Source: Photobacterium piscicola (lineage in GTDB: Bacteria; Pseudomonadota; Gammaproteobacteria; Enterobacterales; Vibrionaceae). From it: DNA of 64,000 nt. The translations under genes and the position numbers were made by a program. The notes below the pieces were generated by a model. That model made no database searches. It was not told the origin of the DNA and worked only from the letters and a program-made list of their open reading frames with translations. The stretch lies in NCBI RefSeq assembly GCF_900166965.1, contig NZ_FUZI01000016.1:1-64000 (forward strand). Direction: 5' to 3'. The first letter of the stretch is position 1. Each line of letters opens with the position of its first letter. Shown in pieces: positions 59,691 through 64,000 of the stretch.

Positions 59691-60659
59691 ATGACCCACT
59701 CCGCCTTGCATTTTTCACAAGAAGCTAGCTTCAGTAATATGATGGCAGGCCCAATTACTGCGCTATGGCAACAACGGCATGAAGGCACGTTGCAAGGTGT
59801 CAATCAGTGCCAATTAAGTTGGGTTAGTTTAACGCCGGGTACCAGCAATAAAGTCATTGTGATTGTGAATGGGCGCATTGAAAGTTACTACAAATACCAA
59901 GAACTATTTTTTGATTTAATCAATCAAGGCTACCATATTTACGCCCTTGATCACCGTGGCCAAGGCATGTCACAACGATTAACGGCGGATCCTGAAATGG
60001 GGTATGTTGATCAATTTGATGATTACGTTACGGATCTGCATACCTTCATCACCGATATTGTCAAACCTCAAGGTTATCAACATCACTTTCTATTAGGTCA
60101 TTCGATGGGGGGAGCTATCAGTAGTCTACTGCTTGCTCGTCATCCTAAACTGATTGATCGAGCGGTATTAAGTGCACCAATGCATGGTATTCATCTTAAA
60201 CCCAGTTTGCGTTTTTTTGCTGAGCCATTAGCACGCTTTAATGATTACATTCATCGCCAACCCACTTATGCACCAGGACAACGCGCTTACTACCCAAAAC
60301 CGTTTGCAAATAATCCACTGACACACAGCGAAACGCGTTTTCAATGGAGCAAAAGTTTATACCAACAACAACCCCAATTACGTTTAGGGGGTGCCAGTAA
60401 TCGTTGGGTGTGGCAAAGTATGGCCGCGACCCGTCACTGTATTGCTGAAGCTAAGAACATCATCACTCCAACCTTAATATTACAAGGTAGTGCCGATCAT
60501 ATTGTCGATAACCAAGCCCATTATCATTTCTGCCAACACACGCCTAATTACAGTCAAATAGTCACGATCGCTGATGCTCGTCACGAATTATTATTTGAAA
60601 AAGACCAATATCGTAATATTGCTTTAATAGAAATTTGCAACCATTTTGCGGCATCATAA
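59691..60659 (+). CDS. pldB: Lysophospholipase L2 (PldB)
   Basis: The 322-aa alpha/beta hydrolase releases fatty acid from lysophospholipids. The nucleophile elbow is GHSMGG, preceded by LDHRGQGMS. The catalytic Asp is in GSADHIV and the His in DARHELLFE. Start and context (rhtB, yigL) match PldB. It is probably at the inner membrane periphery. Confidence 0.93.
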   Translation: MTHSALHFSQEASFSNMMAGPITALWQQRHEGTLQGVNQCQLSWVSLTPGTSNKVIVIVNGRIESYYKYQELFFDLINQGYHIYALDHRGQGMSQRLTADPEMGYVDQFDDYVTDLHTFITDIVKPQGYQHHFLLGHSMGGAISSLLLARHPKLIDRAVLSAPMHGIHLKPSLRFFAEPLARFNDYIHRQPTYAPGQRAYYPKPFANNPLTHSETRFQWSKSLYQQQPQLRLGGASNRWVWQSMAATRHCIAEAKNIITPTLILQGSADHIVDNQAHYHFCQHTPNYSQIVTIADARHELLFEKDQYRNIALIEICNHFAAS

Positions 60660-60823
60660 TAGTAAATAAATTCAAAAAGACTACGCCATCACAAAAATAA
60701 AAGCGGAAATATTTATTACTAACATCAACCCCTTTTTATCTCTCATAGTAGTTTAAGATTAGCGACTCACATTTGATCTCGTTATCTTTATTTTCGCTAC
60801 ATTTCTATTTATTGAGAGTTTTC

Positions 60824-61627
60824 ATGTATCAAATCGTTGCTTCAGATTTAGATGGCACCTTACTAAATCCCGACCATAAAATTGCGCCATTTACTCGCGA
60901 TGTATTACAGCGCCTTGACCAACAACAAATAAATTTTGTCTTCGCCACTGGCCGTCATCATATCGATGTCGAAGAAATACGTGAAAAATTAGCTATTCCA
61001 GCTTATATGATCACCTCTAATGGTGCTCGCGTACATAACAGCCAAGGCGAACTGGTCTTTCAACAAGATCTAAGTGCTGACGTTATTCGTGGTGTAATTG
61101 AACTCGCTAAAGACGATCCTGCATTACATATTCATATGTATTGTGGCGATCAATGGCTTTTAAATCATGATAATGAACAGCTAAAAGAGTTCCATGATAG
61201 CTTTAGTTATCACTTGTATGATGCCAATAATCCCCCAGTAGAAAACGTGGCTAAAATCTTCTTTACTCGTGATGACGAAGATCATGAAGCGTTAGTGAAA
61301 TGGGAACAGTGTTTCAATACCCATTTTGGTGATAAAGCCAACGTCGCCTTTTCAACTCCCTGGTGTCTTGAAGTGATGGATGCGGGAGTGTCAAAAGGTC
61401 ATGCACTTAAAGCCGTCGCTGAAGCTCTGGGTTACCAACTGGCTGACTGTATTGCATTTGGTGATGGTATGAATGATGCTGAAATGTTAGCAATGGCCGG
61501 TAAAGGTCTGGTAATGGGAACCTCACACGAAAAAGTGAAACAGGCATTACCAAATAATGAAGTTATTGGCTCGAACGCTGACGAAGCAGTAGCACATTAT
61601 TTAGAACAGCATTTATTAACGCGCTAA
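60824..61627 (+). CDS. yigL: HAD-superfamily Cof-type phosphatase (YigL-like)
   Basis: The 267-aa phosphatase has HAD motif I DLDGTLL with both Asp residues, motif II TSNGA, the Lys in SKGHALKAV and motif IV GDGMNDAEML. YigL of E. coli dephosphorylates pyridoxal phosphate and sugar phosphates. The start MYQIVASDLDG at 60824 with a TGAGAG site gives the family length, so the extension to 60773 is rejected. It lies directly after pldB, its usual neighbour. Confidence 0.93.
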   Translation: MYQIVASDLDGTLLNPDHKIAPFTRDVLQRLDQQQINFVFATGRHHIDVEEIREKLAIPAYMITSNGARVHNSQGELVFQQDLSADVIRGVIELAKDDPALHIHMYCGDQWLLNHDNEQLKEFHDSFSYHLYDANNPPVENVAKIFFTRDDEDHEALVKWEQCFNTHFGDKANVAFSTPWCLEVMDAGVSKGHALKAVAEALGYQLADCIAFGDGMNDAEMLAMAGKGLVMGTSHEKVKQALPNNEVIGSNADEAVAHYLEQHLLTR

Positions 61628-61659
61628 TTTGGCCGTTTTTATGCTTGAAAAATCTAAAT

Positions 61660-61700
61660 CAGTGACATTCATAGCGCTCTATGTTGTCACTGTTTTATTT
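61660..61700 (+). terminator. Terminator of yigL
   Basis: CAGTGACA and TGTCACTG pair perfectly over eight bases around a 17-base loop, followed by TTTTATTT. It ends at the stop codon of the convergent EVE gene. Confidence 0.72.
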
Positions 61701-62157
61701 AAAACTGTCCCGTCATGGCTAATATGTGTTGCCATTGCGCCGCTGTTACTGGCATCACACTGAGTCGATTGCCTCTTTTCACTAATGGCATTTCAGCTAA
61801 CTCAGGCGTCTTTTTCATTCGTGCTAAGCTTACTAATCGCAAATGTTGTTGGTATTCAATATCCACCATTACCCACGGTGGTTTTTCACAGCTGGCCTTG
61901 GGATCAAAATACGCACTTGTTGGTTCAAATTGAAAATGATCAACATAGGCTTCTTTCACCACTTTCGCGATACCAACCACACCGATAGCTTTGCAAGAAG
62001 AATGATAAATCAGCACTAGATCACCACATTTAACCTCATCGCGTAGCATATTTCTAGCTTGGTAATTACGCACCCCTTCCCATGGTGAAACTTTTTGTTG
62101 TTTTAAGGTGTCTATTGAAAAGGTATCTGGTTCGGTTTTAAATAACCAATACGCCAT
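61699..62157 (-). CDS. EVE domain protein
   Basis: The 152-aa protein is a single EVE (PUA-like) domain: MAYWLFKTEPDTFSIDTL, PWEGVRNYQARNMLRDEVK and HSSCKAIGVVGIAKVVKEAY, as in THYN1-type proteins. The fold binds modified bases, such as 5-methylcytosine derivatives in DNA or modified RNA. The cellular target in bacteria is not established. It has no same-strand neighbour. Confidence 0.9.
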   Translation of the reverse strand: MAYWLFKTEPDTFSIDTLKQQKVSPWEGVRNYQARNMLRDEVKCGDLVLIYHSSCKAIGVVGIAKVVKEAYVDHFQFEPTSAYFDPKASCEKPPWVMVDIEYQQHLRLVSLARMKKTPELAEMPLVKRGNRLSVMPVTAAQWQHILAMTGQF

Positions 62158-62218
62158 AGATTTTCCCTCATTACGCTAATTTCAATGTTGAAATTGAGCC
62201 TACCATAGAGAGTACATA

Positions 62219-62638
62219 ATGCCATACCCACGTTTATCACTTGCATTACTGCTAGCGGCAACCACCTTATCGGGCTGTGCTAGCTGGATACCCGCTGCTT
62301 TTAAAAGCGATCCTGCAGAGTCACAATGGGTGGGAAATTATAAAAGTGATACTGAAATGGGTCTAACGACACATCTTCACTTAGCTGACGATCATGACGC
62401 AACAACGACTTACACTTATACTAATGGTGATCCTGGTTTATTAGAAACAGGTCATTGGCAAGCAATCAATACCACCACAGTCAAAGTCACAATGACTACC
62501 CATCAAGGACGCCCATTAAATAGCGAACGCATTTATAGTTATGATCCTCATAGTGAACAATTAAGCACAAAACAAGAAACTGTCGATGGTCAAACTTATG
62601 AACTTGGCGTTGAAGGGTTAATTCTGCAACGCCAATAA
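62219..62638 (+). CDS. Outer-membrane lipoprotein, NlpE-N-like
   Basis: The 139-aa product has a lipoprotein signal with lipobox LSGC (Cys20) and no Asp at +2 (ASW follows), so export to the outer membrane is likely. The mature part has WVGNYKSDTEMGLTTHLHL and LLETGHWQAI, resembling the N-terminal barrel of NlpE. The CxxC pair of NlpE is missing. Function uncertain. Surface-sensing or copper roles known for NlpE should not be assumed. Confidence 0.72.
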   Translation: MPYPRLSLALLLAATTLSGCASWIPAAFKSDPAESQWVGNYKSDTEMGLTTHLHLADDHDATTTYTYTNGDPGLLETGHWQAINTTTVKVTMTTHQGRPLNSERIYSYDPHSEQLSTKQETVDGQTYELGVEGLILQRQ

Positions 62639-62666
62639 CGATCAATATTATTCTCTATCGTGACTC

Positions 62667-62700
62667 AAAGGTGGCGTTATGCCACACTGCCACCTTTATT
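62667..62700 (+). terminator. Terminator between the lipoprotein gene and the DTW gene
   Basis: AAAGGTGGC and GCCACCTTT pair perfectly over nine bases around a 13-base loop, then TTATTGTTTA. It lies 28 bp after the lipoprotein stop and 10 bp before the start chosen for the next gene. Confidence 0.7.
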
Positions 62701-62707
62701 GTTTACT

Positions 62708-63301
62708 ATGAGAAAAATCATGGCTTGCCAGCGTTGCGGTTTTCAATTTAATTGTATTTGTGACATCGAACCACAATTACAATCAGCGGCCGATTTTATC
62801 CTGCTAACTCATCCTCGTGAATGCAACAAAGACACTAATACTGGCGTATTAATGACTCGAACTCTACCCAGTTGTCGCGTTGAAATGTGGCACCGCACAC
62901 AACCACCACAACGATTACTAGACCAACTACAAAATCCTCATTATCAAGCATGGTTAGTCTTTCCAAGTGATGAACAACATTTGGCACAACCTTTAACATT
63001 ACCAACAGCAACTGATGCAAAAATATTATTAATAATTCTAGATGCAACTTGGCAAGAAGCCCGCAAAATGGTGCGTAAAAGTCCATGGCTAAGCCAATTA
63101 CCTCGTATTGCAATCACCCCTCAGCAGACATCTAACTACGCTTTGCGTCGCAATCAACAACCAGGACATCTATGTACCTGTGAGGTCGGTATTGAATTAT
63201 TAAATTTATTGCAACAACCTCAAGCGGCACAACAACTACAAACCTATTTTAATCATTTTATTAATACCTACCACGCCGATAAAAGTGGTCACGCAAAATA
63301 A
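62708..63301 (+). CDS. DTW domain tRNA-uridine aminocarboxypropyltransferase
   Basis: The 197-aa protein has N-terminal zinc-type cysteines (CQRCGFQFNCIC), a TNTGVL segment and the DTW motif as LDATWQEARKM. Another family feature is YALRRNQQPGHLCTCE. DTW enzymes such as E. coli TapT make acp3U in the tRNA variable loop using SAM. Starts at 62708 (MRKIMACQRC) and 62720 are both possible. The GTG at 62660 falls before a terminator hairpin and is rejected. Confidence 0.85.
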   Translation: MRKIMACQRCGFQFNCICDIEPQLQSAADFILLTHPRECNKDTNTGVLMTRTLPSCRVEMWHRTQPPQRLLDQLQNPHYQAWLVFPSDEQHLAQPLTLPTATDAKILLIILDATWQEARKMVRKSPWLSQLPRIAITPQQTSNYALRRNQQPGHLCTCEVGIELLNLLQQPQAAQQLQTYFNHFINTYHADKSGHAK

Positions 63302-63431
63302 CCACCGGTTGCGATTAAACTATCTAACAGTTGTTTTTGTAATATCAGATTTACTGCTTTATTTTCTAAATAAAAAGGCTCAAATTAGAAATAACCATTT
63401 TATACACCGTATTTTTAGTGAAGCAGATACC

Positions 63432-63899
63432 ATGAAAACCAAAATTCTTGCTGTAGTAATAATAGCTTCGACCTTAGGTCTTGCAGGCTGTGCGGCCAAT
63501 CCTTATGGCAATGCCTACAATGTAAATGATGCTCGCCAGATGCAACAAGTTTACTACGGTACAGTGGTGCGAACCCAAGCAGTGACGCTAAACGGTAATG
63601 GTAATGGCATCGGCACCTTAGCTGGCGGCGCAATTGGTGGCATTCTTGGTTCTGGCGTTGGCGGTGGTAAAGGTGCTGAAATAGCCTCTATTGGTGGCGC
63701 ATTGCTGGGGGGGTTCTTGGGCAATGAAGCAGGTAATCAAGTAACCAAACACAATGGAGTTAACTTAACCATAAAAATGGACAGTGGTCGCACGGTATCT
63801 ATTGTGCAACAAGTTAATCCTCAAGTTATGTTTCATACCGGAGAGCGAGTACAAGTTAACCTTAGTGATGATGGTACTTCGCGAGTAACACCTGCATAA
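63432..63899 (+). CDS. slyB: SlyB-like outer-membrane lipoprotein (glycine-zipper)
   Basis: The 155-aa lipoprotein has a signal with lipobox LAGC (Cys20) followed by AAN, consistent with outer-membrane sorting. A glycine-zipper segment GTLAGGAIGGILGSGVGGGK and a second GGALLGGFLGNEAGNQV follow, then a small soluble domain (TIKMDSGRTVSIVQQVNPQV). Length and sequence match SlyB/Pcp. SlyB stabilises the outer membrane under stress in E. coli. The 49-residue upstream extension is rejected. It is followed by a terminator. Confidence 0.92.
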   Translation: MKTKILAVVIIASTLGLAGCAANPYGNAYNVNDARQMQQVYYGTVVRTQAVTLNGNGNGIGTLAGGAIGGILGSGVGGGKGAEIASIGGALLGGFLGNEAGNQVTKHNGVNLTIKMDSGRTVSIVQQVNPQVMFHTGERVQVNLSDDGTSRVTPA

Positions 63900-63920
63900 A
63901 AATAGTGCCATTATTTTGAT

Positions 63921-63947
63921 AAAAGGAGTTGCGACTCCTTTTTTATT
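63921..63947 (+). terminator. Terminator of slyB
   Basis: AAAAGGAGT and ACTCCTTTT pair over nine bases with a TGCG loop, followed by T and ATTATT. It lies about 20 bp after the stop. Confidence 0.85.
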
Positions 63948-64000
63948 ATTCAAAAAAAGCCATATTTGAAAGTCATCACTGACTAAAAGCCCTTGCTATT

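Overview
The window is a gene-dense chromosomal segment of a gammaproteobacterium. The order rpmG-rpmB-radC-coaBC-dut-slmA-pyrE-rph-yicC-gmk-rpoZ-spoT-trmH-recG-xanP-envZ-ompR-greB-tex, followed by bioH-comF-nfuA and by lexA-plsB-ubiA-ubiC, matches Vibrionaceae core chromosome as I remember it. A complete aa3/caa3-type cytochrome oxidase cluster and the AT-rich composition point to Photobacterium rather than Vibrio cholerae. The genus is inference. No rRNA, tRNA, CRISPR array, phage or insertion sequence was found.

Layout. 1-240 is a polypurine tract ending in a 10-copy 8-bp tandem repeat. 0.29-13.3 kb carries ribosomal proteins, CoA, nucleotide and stringent-response genes, including an rph-pyrE attenuator and the gmk/rpoZ/spoT group. 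13.5-23.4 kb carries a xanthine permease with a PurR-like box, EnvZ/OmpR, GreB, Tex, an unrecognised 152-aa protein, BioH, ComF and NfuA. 23.5-25.8 kb holds two paralogous secreted 3D-domain proteins and a MATE exporter. 25.9-33.7 kb is the cox cluster: CoxB with a fused cytochrome c domain, CoxA, CtaG, CoxC, SURF1, a small unknown protein, heme A synthase and heme O synthase. One DUF2909-like membrane gene runs against the others. 34-39.4 kb has lexA with two SOS boxes, plsB with a FadR-like site, ubiCA and a FliL-like periplasmic protein. 39.5-45.2 kb is a glycerol-3-phosphate block (glpD, glpR, glpT, glpG, glpE) with GlpR-like operators. 45.2-50.7 kb has a DnaA-box and GATC cluster, then rpoH, ftsX, ftsE, ftsY, rsmD and yhhL.

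50.7-64 kb is more accessory. It includes a DUF2007 protein, a 0.5-kb G-depleted intergenic tract, a 26-aa membrane microprotein with its own apparent promoter and terminator, a membrane-anchored unknown, yhhM, an acyltransferase, a divergent SDR/LysR pair, a patatin phospholipase, dps with a strong OxyR-like site, an EAL-HDOD protein, rhtB-pldB-yigL, an EVE protein, an NlpE-like lipoprotein, a DTW tRNA-modifying enzyme and a SlyB-type lipoprotein.

Genes cooperate in recognisable modules: respiratory oxidase plus heme A assembly, glycerol-3-phosphate uptake and oxidation feeding PlsB, UbiC/UbiA quinone synthesis feeding GlpD and respiration, and FtsEX/FtsY/RpoH in the classical order. No clearly new multi-gene system is evident. 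The best leads are the microprotein locus, the DnaA/GATC cluster, the G-poor tract, the tandem 3D proteins and the small cox-associated proteins.
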